Part shown: in pieces, positions 6,120 to 13,064 of the stretch
How the letters are laid out: the number at the start of each line of letters is the position of its first letter
How positions within the stretch are numbered: the first letter of the stretch is position 1
Origin: a virus
IMG/VR virus record: IMGVR_UViG_3300011013_000083
Coordinates: 1 to 25,313 of that record
Reading direction: 5' to 3' (one strand)
DNA length: 25,313 bases
Made by a program: the position numbers and the translations under genes
Notes under the pieces: generated by a model
Seen by the model: the letters and a program-made list of their open reading frames with translations, nothing else
What the model was told of the DNA's origin: nothing
Databases searched by the model: none

Positions 6120-6962
6120 TTATCCTAATTTCTCTTTTATGCGACTTGCATAAATTTTTAATATCTGGACCTCGTCTTGTGTAAACTCTTCTTTTCTTTC
6201 TTCTTTAAATATATTTTCAAGTTCCTGTTCTAAGAAAACTTTGATATCTTTTTCCAGTCGTTGGAAGGCTTCTCCTTTCTTCTTAACAAGTGGAGCTTTG
6301 AGTAAGCCTCTGATAGCGTTTGCCCGCTCGAGTTTTGATTCAAGTGCCTCTTTACTGTCAGTGCTTTGTACGTTGGTATATGTCTCATTGTTGCTTTGTC
6401 GTAAAGTCCTAGTACTATCAGTATTTCCATTAAAGGATTTAGATATTTTGTCCTTTCCATCTTCGTTTTTAACCTCTTCGTGTTCTTTAACTGAAAAGTC
6501 TTTAAGTTGTCTTTTTTCAAAATTGTGTTTAGTTGCGAGTTCATCATATAATCTACCTGCTTGTACAAATTGTAATCTATTAATTGGCTCATTGTTGGCT
6601 ACACATCTATTCCAATGTGCTTCAACGTCTTCATCATACATCAGTATCTTAGTCGTGTTGTTATTATATTCTAATCTAGAAAGATACTCTAAGTCTTCCA
6701 AAGTTAAGCAAGGCATTCTATTATATACTTCTGGCCATACACATTCACCGTATGGAGAGCGATCAAACACTACATCTTTTCCAGCATATATATTATACAT
6801 ATCAACAATTTCTTCAAGATATGATGGACCAGAATATCCAGGTTGTGTATACTTTTTATCAGGTGCCTCCATATGAACAATGTCGAAACCTTGTTTCTTA
6901 TATATATTAGCAACAGATGTTTTACCACTCCTATCAAGTCCCTCTAAAATAACGAAACTCAC
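6120..6962 (-). CDS. Deoxynucleoside monophosphate (thymidylate-like) kinase with charged C-terminal extension
   Basis: The start is taken as GTG at 6962, 4 nt after GGAGG; an upstream GTG at 6974 would place the ribosome site inside the gene. The protein has 280 residues. The N-terminal ~165 residues are a P-loop kinase of the thymidylate kinase type: FVILEGLDRSGKTS at the start, a DRSPYGE motif, and a lid region (EPINRLQFVQ). It would make dNDPs for phage DNA synthesis. Residues ~165-280 are an unrelated, highly charged extension, first low-complexity (Ser/Asn/Thr) and then helical (KLERANAIRGLLK...). The family is normally about 200 residues. The stop is in the same frame as the following HAD gene. 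The GTG overlaps the stop of an HNH remnant (TAGTG). Confidence 0.8.
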   Translation of the reverse strand: MSFVILEGLDRSGKTSVANIYKKQGFDIVHMEAPDKKYTQPGYSGPSYLEEIVDMYNIYAGKDVVFDRSPYGECVWPEVYNRMPCLTLEDLEYLSRLEYNNNTTKILMYDEDVEAHWNRCVANNEPINRLQFVQAGRLYDELATKHNFEKRQLKDFSVKEHEEVKNEDGKDKISKSFNGNTDSTRTLRQSNNETYTNVQSTDSKEALESKLERANAIRGLLKAPLVKKKGEAFQRLEKDIKVFLEQELENIFKEERKEEFTQDEVQILKIYASRIKEKLG

Positions 6963-7000
6963 TATTCCTCCCACTTATTGCTTTTGCTTAAATTATCTGG
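6962..7000 (-). pseudogene. 3' scrap of an HNH homing endonuclease gene
   Basis: The minus strand encodes PDNLSKSNKWEE followed by a stop. This matches the extreme C-terminus of the HNH family here (KDNLSKGAKYEE, KDNLSKGNRYED) in protein and DNA (GATAATTTAAGnAAA). The stop overlaps the next gene's GTG, just as intact HNH genes overlap their neighbours. The catalytic part is missing. It is the tail of a deleted copy; the 54-aa ORF and its promoter just upstream may be the remaining head. Confidence 0.65.
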
Positions 7001-7001
7001 T

Positions 7002-7166
7002 TTAATTGTCTTTACATAAACTTTTAATATAATTATAACCAAATGGACCAACATAACTACTATCAATAAATCTAAGGTTTAATCTTTGAAATACTTTACG
7101 AAAATCTATTAAAATATCAGCTGGATTATGATATGGTAAATTAATTACTTTTGATCGTTTTTTCAT
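7002..7166 (-). CDS. Small ORF, 54 aa, leaderless promoter
   Basis: ATG at 7166 opens a 54-residue basic ORF (MKKRSKVINLPYHNPADIL...SLCKDN) directly after the terminator of the portal gene. A TATAAT box lies exactly 6 nt before the ATG. The protein is not recognised. Its end overlaps nothing but is followed within 2 nt by the in-frame-shifted HNH tail, so it may be the surviving first part of a damaged homing endonuclease gene. It could also be an independent small protein. No Shine-Dalgarno is present. Confidence 0.5.
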   Translation of the reverse strand: MKKRSKVINLPYHNPADILIDFRKVFQRLNLRFIDSSYVGPFGYNYIKSLCKDN

Positions 7167-7172
7167 ATATAG

Positions 7173-7178
7173 ATTATA
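7173..7178 (-). promoter_or_regulatory. -10 box TATAAT, 6 nt before ATG
   Basis: The minus strand reads ACG-TATAAT-CTATAT-ATG, immediately downstream of the terminator that ends the portal transcript. It would restart transcription for the kinase/accessory module as a leaderless message. A second overlapping TATAAT lies 10 nt upstream. Confidence 0.55.
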
Positions 7179-7190
7179 CGTGATTATAAA

Positions 7191-7218
7191 ATAAAAAAGG
7201 CCCTACTTTCGTAGGGCC
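7191..7218 (-). terminator. Strong intrinsic terminator after the portal gene
   Basis: The minus strand reads GGCCCTAC-GAAA-GTAGGGCC followed by TTTTTTATTTTAT. It is a perfect 8-bp stem with a GAAA tetraloop and a long T tract, 25 nt after the portal stop codon. It is the only clear Rho-independent terminator in the window and separates the packaging transcript from the next module. Confidence 0.95.
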
Positions 7219-7242
7219 CAACGGAGGAGGTTGGAGTAAATA

Positions 7243-9183
7243 TTATTCGTCGCTCTTATTCAGAGGATTCTTAACATTAACTCCGTGTATATTAGCAGCA
7301 CCAGTGTTTCCAGTGGTTTTAGCAATATCTTTAATTGATTTACCTTGATTAACAGCATTGACAGCAGCTTGACCTTTAACTTGATTCATCTCAGCTTCAT
7401 GCTTCTCTTGTTCTCGGCCATGAGCAGCATCATCAAGTTGTCTTTGATGTTCAGCGGCTTCTTGTTCTGCTTGTGCTTGCTGTTCTTGCGCTTGCGCTTG
7501 CTGTTCTTGCTCTTGTGCTTGCTGTTCTTGCGCTTGTTTTGTTTGATCTATACTTAATAGCATTTGTTGCCAATTTAAGAAAGCAGGATCTTCTGGTATA
7601 TATTGTAGTTCTCTTTTTGCAGATGCACCTTTATCACCAAAGAATTCTTCTCTAATTTCTCCGCGTGTCATGTTTTGGCTTACTAGCTGCCAAAATGCTT
7701 GATTCAGTGGAAGATCACCAACTGGATGCTTAATCTTTTCTTTACGTGCAGCAATTAAAAGATCATTCATTGTTTTATTAACTGTCATCTCGGCTTGTAG
7801 CAGTGACACTTCTGTCTGAGGCGTTTCATCTGAATACCCTTCAAACTGAAACTTATATTTCTTAGAATATAGCGGATCAATTGCTGGAAGTATGTCACAA
7901 TTAATAAAATCTTCAATGAACATTAAAATTGGATAAAGACCTTTCTCTCTTGAAAATTCAATTTTAGCTTGATTACCTTCTTGGCCAGATGTTTTACTTG
8001 AACCAGCTAAATTATCTAATCCTAACTCCATAGGATCAATTTGAAATTGGGAACAGATTGATCTCATAAGGTGATTATTGTATTCTATATACTCCATCTC
8101 TTTAGATCCACCGGCCATTGGAACCCATTGAACATCATCTAATCCAGCAATAATCGGAGTTCTCCATGCATTCTGTGCTCCATTAATGAGATTATAGAAT
8201 TGTCTTCTAAAAGCTGTCATTTGAGTTTGAGTTACTGTACCCTTTAAGTGTAATACACCTTTAGCAGCTTGACCGTGTGTAAAAAAGTTAGAGTTATAAT
8301 GCTCTGTATTCATATGGTGAGTAAGGTTCATAATAGCTAACTCCAATGGGGAGTAGCAGTAACCATTACCGTCTGCAAAGTTTTGGGGATTGTACAGCTT
8401 AAATATCATATCCTCATCACCAAATACGGCAAGAGGTCTATTGTCATAAGATGTTTGAACGTACTTATAATAATCTAGTGGTCGCTCATTTATTTGATAG
8501 TTACGCCTAGGATCATTGTCTGATTGAGGTTCAGAAATATTCTTGACTGATTTAACTTGTTCTTCAATTTGTTTCTTAGGTGCATTTTCATTGATATTAA
8601 ATACAGCCTCTGCAGGAACTGGTCTGAATCTATGCAAAGCGCCTCTACGAGTTAAAATCTTCTCTACGGCTATATTACCAAATGTAAGTGCATCACGTAC
8701 GGTCATTTTTAGGAATTCACCGAATAACATCTTATCATCATCTGGTGTATTATCCAATCTTCCACAATTATAAATAAAAGCTTGAATATTCTCAATCTCT
8801 GACTTTTCAGCATTGGTATAGTCTTCTCCGTGGTCTCTCTTTACTACCCTAAATCCCATATCAAATTTCTTAAGTTGAGGTCTAGAAAAACGAACAACAG
8901 TATTAACTCTATTCATAATAATAGAGGAACATAACCAATCTCTAAGTGAAACATCTTTTAATGTCTTATTAGATAATCTTGAAAGTCTAAATTTAAAAAG
9001 TGTTTGCTGAGATTGCTGAGAGTAAAAAGGATCAGTTATGATCGCCTTTCTTCCTATTTCAGGATCTCCGTCATCAGAAGATGTATCAGGCTTTTCTGGT
9101 ATTGCATCTGGATCAGCATTTTTACTTAGCTCCTCCATCTCTTGCTTTATACTCTTTTTAAGCCAATTGTCTAAAAGTCCCAT
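7243..9183 (-). CDS. Portal protein (T4 gp20-like)
   Basis: This 646-residue portal protein would form the dodecameric ring at one capsid vertex through which DNA is packaged and ejected. Recognisable portal features are the early clip/wing region (VNTVVRFSRPQ), TVRDALTFGNIAVEKI, the FKLYNPQNFADGNGYCYSPLE segment, the long helix TEHYNSNFFTHGQAAKGVLHL, and the LAGSSKTSGQEGNQAKIEFS stretch preceding the C-terminal stem helices. Residues ~547-600 are an unusual Gln/Ala/Glu-rich coiled coil, probably the barrel/crown region extended by repeat expansion. A GAGGA site lies 8 nt upstream, and a TATAAT promoter at 9211-9216 gives it a 27-nt leader. It lies next to the terminase, as in most packaging modules. 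Confidence 0.9.
   Translation of the reverse strand: MGLLDNWLKKSIKQEMEELSKNADPDAIPEKPDTSSDDGDPEIGRKAIITDPFYSQQSQQTLFKFRLSRLSNKTLKDVSLRDWLCSSIIMNRVNTVVRFSRPQLKKFDMGFRVVKRDHGEDYTNAEKSEIENIQAFIYNCGRLDNTPDDDKMLFGEFLKMTVRDALTFGNIAVEKILTRRGALHRFRPVPAEAVFNINENAPKKQIEEQVKSVKNISEPQSDNDPRRNYQINERPLDYYKYVQTSYDNRPLAVFGDEDMIFKLYNPQNFADGNGYCYSPLELAIMNLTHHMNTEHYNSNFFTHGQAAKGVLHLKGTVTQTQMTAFRRQFYNLINGAQNAWRTPIIAGLDDVQWVPMAGGSKEMEYIEYNNHLMRSICSQFQIDPMELGLDNLAGSSKTSGQEGNQAKIEFSREKGLYPILMFIEDFINCDILPAIDPLYSKKYKFQFEGYSDETPQTEVSLLQAEMTVNKTMNDLLIAARKEKIKHPVGDLPLNQAFWQLVSQNMTRGEIREEFFGDKGASAKRELQYIPEDPAFLNWQQMLLSIDQTKQAQEQQAQEQEQQAQAQEQQAQAEQEAAEHQRQLDDAAHGREQEKHEAEMNQVKGQAAVNAVNQGKSIKDIAKTTGNTGAANIHGVNVKNPLNKSDE
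7461..7544. repeat. Imperfect tandem repeat coding for Gln-Ala-Glu-rich coiled coil
   Basis: Repeats of the type (G)CTTGCTGTTCTTGCGCTT on the plus strand encode overlapping AQEQQ/AQAEQ units in the portal C-terminus. The units are about 18-24 nt with variation, suggesting slippage expansion in a coiled-coil segment. Confidence 0.75.
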
Positions 9184-9210
9184 ATTATTTTCCTCATTCC
9201 GTTTAAATCT

Positions 9211-9219
9211 ATTATACTC
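9211..9219 (-). promoter_or_regulatory. Promoter -10 box GAGTATAAT for the portal gene
   Basis: TATAAT lies 27 nt before the portal ATG, with a normal leader carrying a GAGGA ribosome site. It is just beyond the stop of the HNH gene at 9235. Unlike the leaderless sites, this one has room for a 5' untranslated region. Confidence 0.45.
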
Positions 9220-9234
9220 AATTAAACTTATTAT

Positions 9235-9816
9235 CTAATCTTCGTACCTATTTCCCTTACTTAGATTATCTTTGGCCCACTTAGGTTGTAAGTTACTTAA
9301 TGACCAAGATTCTTTAAATTGATCACAATCCATGCTGCTGTAGGTGAACCAACTATCAGGAGTTTTATGGTCTATGTGCCAACCTTTTAAGCCATAGTTA
9401 TCCCAAGTCATTCCTTCTTGAAATTGACCTTCTAAGTGTTTCTTTAGCTCTTCTATAGAGTAACCTACTTTTTTTAAATATGATTCGCCCTTTTTACATG
9501 ATCCTCTATTAAATAATCTACCTCTTATAGCAGAACTCATATTGCATCTTAATACGAGTTGCTCTTTAGAATAGAGGCTAATACCCTTATTCCAAACTTT
9601 ACACTCGCTTTTTGCTTTGCTCATTTTTTCTCTATATTCAAGTGTTCTTTTACCTTTTAAATAATCTCTCCCCTTGTGGGCACAGACTTTACATAGTGTA
9701 TTAGATCTAGATTTCATACCGTATCCACGCTTTTTATTACAACTATCACAATACAACATATATCTTTTTGTCTTTTTTAGTCTACCTATGTACATAAAAT
9801 CATTCAAATCAACCAT
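9235..9816 (-). CDS. HNH homing endonuclease, 193 aa
   Basis: This HNH endonuclease lies between the second terminase piece and the portal gene. It has an N-terminal zinc finger (C23, C26, C42, C45), a NUMOD3-like segment (YREKMSKAKSECKVWNKG), TWDNYGLKGW, the catalytic HIDH at 147-150 and SLSNLQPKWAKDNLSKG at the end. The catalytic half is nearly identical at DNA level to the HNH gene at 3827-4480, while the N-terminal halves differ, so the DNA-binding part has been swapped. A -10-like box TGTAAT lies exactly 6 nt before the ATG. It probably cleaves an HNH-free allele of this terminase-portal junction. Confidence 0.93.
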   Translation of the reverse strand: MVDLNDFMYIGRLKKTKRYMLYCDSCNKKRGYGMKSRSNTLCKVCAHKGRDYLKGKRTLEYREKMSKAKSECKVWNKGISLYSKEQLVLRCNMSSAIRGRLFNRGSCKKGESYLKKVGYSIEELKKHLEGQFQEGMTWDNYGLKGWHIDHKTPDSWFTYSSMDCDQFKESWSLSNLQPKWAKDNLSKGNRYED

Positions 9817-9822
9817 TACAAT

Positions 9823-9828
9823 ATTACA
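9823..9828 (-). promoter_or_regulatory. -10-like box TGTAAT, 6 nt before ATG
   Basis: The minus strand reads CAG-TGTAAT-ATTGTA-ATG. It matches TATAAT at five of six positions and has the same 6-nt spacing to the start codon as the other leaderless candidates. It lies in the 43-nt gap after the terminase C gene. Confidence 0.4.
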
Positions 9829-9859
9829 CTGTAGTTGATTTTTAGATAATTAGTTAGGC

Positions 9860-11374
9860 TTAGAGTGACCACAAAAAACCTCCGCCACTGGACCAATCAT
9901 CATCGTCGTCATCTAAGTCAGATAATTTACCAATTTTACCTAATTTAGATAAATCTGGTTCTTCAGTTTCTATCTGTATTCCATTTGCTGCGGCAAATTC
10001 TTCTGCTGTTGGTGTTTTATAGTAACTGCCTCTACTATCTATTGTGGCTTCTTTTTCTACATCTGTAGTTTTGCCTAGAACCATAGTTCCTTTGCCCATG
10101 AGCATAGTAAGTGGATACCGAAGAGCATCCAACCAGTGATCATACTCGGACTCTGGTCTTTCTGTAATAGTTCCATCTGCCGATGTCTTAAAGTGATAAG
10201 TTAAAAACTCGTCCTTTAACGGGCCAGTTGTCTCTTTGGCTAGATGTATTTTCGTATCTTGTGTTCCGGGTACTCGTAATAATTTCTTAATAACTTGGAT
10301 ACCTGTATTAATAGCTTTATCATTATCAGGTGAAACTGGCAGTCCAGCCTTTCTCATTTCAGTAACAGCACCTTGATCGGCAATATCTGGAAAGTATAAC
10401 TGACATCTATATTTATGGTGATATCTAGTTTTAAGATAGTGAATCCACTCTGGCTGTGACACGTATGTCATACCATCAGCTCTAACTATAAAAATATTAT
10501 CTTTTTTGTCTACAAAGAAGTAAACAACTGTATTTGGATTTGACCAACCCCAGTCGACTCCAGCATAGCATTGTAATTTCATTGCATGGCATTTTTTAAC
10601 GAATATATCATGGGTACATTCTCCAGGATAGTCTATTCCTGTTAATGTTTTCCACATTCCATTCCACTCTTTGACGTGGATTTTCTCATCAAATTCTTTA
10701 TAGATAATACCTTCAACTGAAGGTTTAAGATTCATAAGTTGCGACAATGCCCAGTCAGTACCTTCTGATCTTACTTTCTTGATAAGTTCTCCAACTGGCT
10801 TTAACATCCAAGATTTAGATACTTGCTTCTTTGCATCACCTATACATATTGCTGCAGCAGGACACTTTAAGCACTTTTCACCTGGCATTATGTGCTTAGT
10901 ATATTCTTTTTGTTTCTTTGGATCTTTTAACTTAAATGTATCTTTATCAACAACTTCCATGTCGTCTAAAATGTGATATGATTCGGTCGGAATTGTTCCA
11001 GATCGTTCATCGGGACATGCTTGTGTAAATTCCCATGCTGTCCACCTACGAACATGACGACCTGCATCTTCAGCATCTTCCATCATCTTGTTCATTAGTC
11101 CATATCTAGACTTACGTGTAGAAATCCCTACTCTAAGAGCAATCTTGTCACCCTTTGAATCAAGCATACCAGAAATCTCTTTAAAGGCCTTTAGACCTTC
11201 ACCAGAAACGGTATCGATCTCATCTGTCACAACAAGTGGAACGTGCGGACCGTTGCAATTCTTATGAATGTAATTGCTACTAATATAAGAATTAGTTAGA
11301 TCACTATTATTTCTTGCAACCTCTATCTGAACAACCTCTTGTTTACCTATATTGGTTATCTTATTAATTTTCAT
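9860..11374 (-). CDS. terL: Terminase large subunit, C-terminal gene (split intein C part + second half of TerL)
   Basis: This 504-residue protein begins with a 39-residue split-intein C fragment ending IHKN, followed by Cys40 as the first extein residue. From there it is a large terminase. The Walker B is at 47-52 (LVVTDE), and a coupling segment follows (KIALRVGISTRKSR). A four-cysteine site occurs (C120, C168, C171, C177). The RNase H-fold nuclease has D274 (GVDWG), D330/D333 (PDIAD) and D416 (YDHWLDALRY). Walker A is on the other gene (12789-13595), so function requires trans-splicing: 177 + 465 extein residues make a 642-residue TerL. The ATG overlaps the end of the homing endonuclease gene and has an AAAGG site. 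It can be transcribed from the endonuclease promoter. Confidence 0.93.
   Translation of the reverse strand: MKINKITNIGKQEVVQIEVARNNSDLTNSYISSNYIHKNCNGPHVPLVVTDEIDTVSGEGLKAFKEISGMLDSKGDKIALRVGISTRKSRYGLMNKMMEDAEDAGRHVRRWTAWEFTQACPDERSGTIPTESYHILDDMEVVDKDTFKLKDPKKQKEYTKHIMPGEKCLKCPAAAICIGDAKKQVSKSWMLKPVGELIKKVRSEGTDWALSQLMNLKPSVEGIIYKEFDEKIHVKEWNGMWKTLTGIDYPGECTHDIFVKKCHAMKLQCYAGVDWGWSNPNTVVYFFVDKKDNIFIVRADGMTYVSQPEWIHYLKTRYHHKYRCQLYFPDIADQGAVTEMRKAGLPVSPDNDKAINTGIQVIKKLLRVPGTQDTKIHLAKETTGPLKDEFLTYHFKTSADGTITERPESEYDHWLDALRYPLTMLMGKGTMVLGKTTDVEKEATIDSRGSYYKTPTAEEFAAANGIQIETEEPDLSKLGKIGKLSDLDDDDDDWSSGGGFLWSL
11258..11374 (-). other. Split intein, C-terminal fragment (39 aa)
   Basis: Residues 1-39 contain an intein F block (QEVVQIEV) and a G block ending IHKN before Cys+1. 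The terminal Asn and the +1 Cys needed for splicing are present. The penultimate residue is Lys instead of the common His, with a His two before the Asn. The start Met is a normal feature of split-intein C pieces. It pairs with the fragment at 12789-13064. Confidence 0.88.
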
Positions 11375-12764
11375 CTATTACCTTTATATATAGTCTTTGT
11401 CCAGCGTCATAGATCTTATGTAGCTTCATGTTTTTAGCCACTTCTTTCTCTGTCTTACCATCTTTAGCTTTACACATTAATCTATTGTATGTGACTTTAT
11501 TATTTGTCCATTTAAACGATAAAATATCATGAGAATGAGTAAAACCTTTATTCTCTAAGTGTTTACCAGTTCCATATCTTAAATCAACCCAATTGTGTAT
11601 TTTTTTTAATTCTAGTTTTTTCTCTAAATAAGATAATAATTTAGAAAAGCCACCAATAACTTGGGTATTCAACGCACTACAAAATCTTTCAACCTTTAAT
11701 ATCTTACTTCTAACAGTATATGACATAATGCATACAAGTTTATCATTAAAGTATAAGCCAACATGTTTTGCATCTCTATATCCCATAAGATGGTTTTCAT
11801 CTAAGAAGCGTCTAACTTCTTTTACTTCTTTTACTTTAGTTTTTCTTCCATATATGACTTGCTCAAAGTTACCTTGTTTAGCTTGTATCATAGAGTTAAT
11901 TATATTTATTTTATTATTTATTTCATCTGCTCTGAACTGTAATATATGCTCACCATTATCCTCAAATACTTTCCTTAAATTAAAATGATAATTTTTATCT
12001 TTAATTTTATCTGAGTGCCAATACAATCCATCTGCGTTTAAATATAACGTATCAGATACTTGAAAATCTGGCCTATATGAGTACTTTGTTGTCGCGCAAC
12101 GTGTGTAACCTTCATCTAACAGTATCTGCTCTATGTCTGTAACTGACGATGTATATCTTGCTTGTATCTTGTTTAAATCTGGACCATATTTATTTATTAA
12201 TGAATTTAGCGTTGTTCTAGGAATGTTTAGTCGTCTTGATAACTCTTTGACTGTAGCACCTTCTACTTTTTTTATTAAACCTTTAGCTATTTTTGTATCA
12301 ACCATCTTTTGACTGATGTTCTTACTCTTCATCGGATTGTCTACGCCATATCTCTTTAACATAGTGGCTTTAGTCTTTTGTGGGTTACATGCATTAATTC
12401 TATTAGGGAGAGATAATGCACATTCATAACCATATTTGTCAAGCATAGTTGCCCTACGCTTAGATAAGCTCTCTGAGGTATGACCAGTTGGATGATTGTA
12501 TCTAGATATGTTTGTAGCTTTTCTCTTATCTTTTACTTCTGATAAAGAATTAGTTTCTATGTTTTTAATTTTTCTTAATAGATTGGCTCTTTTAGGGTGA
12601 TTGGTTTTGCGCTTGCCTACAACATTAGACACTTTAGCTTCCCACTCTCCAAATTCACTATCAATAAATGTAGCGAACTTAGACCAGCGTGTAAATGTAG
12701 AATCTTTTATATCTACATTGTCTATTTTTAACAATTCTAATTTAACATACTCTAAATCTTTCAT
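11364..12764 (-). CDS. Vsr-like (EDxHD) homing endonuclease inside the fractured terminase gene
   Basis: This 466-residue protein lies exactly between the two terminase pieces. Residues ~85-160 carry repeats of the TMLKRYGVDNPMKSK type that are common in phage homing endonucleases. Residues 168-193 form an HTH (ATVKELSRRLNIPRTTLNSL). Residues 228-282 are the catalytic domain of the Vsr-related EDxHD family, with D233 (YRPDF), D245 and H250 (ADGLYWH), H260 (NYH) and D280/E281 (FRADEI). Residues ~305-440 are the GNAT-like domain often fused to these enzymes (LMGYRDAKHVGLYFNDKLV...GGFSKLL). It would cut an uninterrupted terL and spread the intein-endonuclease cassette. An extended -10 box sits 6 nt before its ATG, and its stop overlaps the next ATG. 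Confidence 0.9.
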   Translation of the reverse strand: MKDLEYVKLELLKIDNVDIKDSTFTRWSKFATFIDSEFGEWEAKVSNVVGKRKTNHPKRANLLRKIKNIETNSLSEVKDKRKATNISRYNHPTGHTSESLSKRRATMLDKYGYECALSLPNRINACNPQKTKATMLKRYGVDNPMKSKNISQKMVDTKIAKGLIKKVEGATVKELSRRLNIPRTTLNSLINKYGPDLNKIQARYTSSVTDIEQILLDEGYTRCATTKYSYRPDFQVSDTLYLNADGLYWHSDKIKDKNYHFNLRKVFEDNGEHILQFRADEINNKINIINSMIQAKQGNFEQVIYGRKTKVKEVKEVRRFLDENHLMGYRDAKHVGLYFNDKLVCIMSYTVRSKILKVERFCSALNTQVIGGFSKLLSYLEKKLELKKIHNWVDLRYGTGKHLENKGFTHSHDILSFKWTNNKVTYNRLMCKAKDGKTEKEVAKNMKLHKIYDAGQRLYIKVIDEN

Positions 12765-12770
12765 ATCTAT

Positions 12771-12779
12771 ATTATACCA
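12771..12779 (-). promoter_or_regulatory. Extended -10 promoter TGGTATAAT, 6 nt before ATG
   Basis: The minus strand reads TGGTATAATATAGATATG in the 24-nt gap between the terminase N gene and the endonuclease gene. No -35 box or Shine-Dalgarno is seen. It predicts a leaderless mRNA for the endonuclease that continues into the terminase C gene. Confidence 0.6.
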
Positions 12780-12788
12780 GACGTTCCA

Positions 12789-13064
12789 TTAGTCGCCAGT
12801 CTTAATGATGTCATGATCCTTTGTTAGATTTTGTAATTCAATCCAACCTTCATTAGTCCACACTTTGTGATCTAATGTTCCTTCTATAATGGTGCCATCT
12901 TCTAGTTCTACACGAAGACATTCAGCCATTTTCTTCTTAATATCTATTACTTCTGTGTGTCCTTGTGGACTCTCTATGTTATCTCCAACCTTAATGCCAC
13001 CTATAGTATTTTTTTTCCAATTGTTGTTTACATATTGATTTACTGGCATAGTACTGACTAGACA
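12789..13064 (-). other. Split intein, N-terminal fragment (91 aa)
   Basis: The fragment begins with Cys178 (CLVSTMPVNQY) and contains KVGD and the block B TxxH (TLDH) needed for the N-S acyl shift. It then stops in the place where an inserted endonuclease domain would begin. The segment HKVWTNEGWIELQNLTKDH closely resembles HKVLTDKGWIEAQNLNKDH of the polymerase intein in this genome. Confidence 0.9.

Noticed and set aside
6230-6592. Second minus-strand frame of 120 codons inside the kinase gene
   Set aside because: It lies wholly within the kinase gene in another frame, over its low-complexity extension, with no ribosome site or recognisable domain.
6241-6876. Plus-strand open frame of 211 codons opposite the kinase gene
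   Set aside because: It is the antisense of a well-supported kinase gene, rich in Ser/Leu as expected for a shadow frame, and has no ribosome site. The same applies to all other plus-strand frames in the window.
7461-7544. Repeats in the portal gene considered as an origin or iteron cluster
   Set aside because: They are in frame, with variable units, and encode a Gln/Ala/Glu coiled coil, so slippage in coding DNA explains them.
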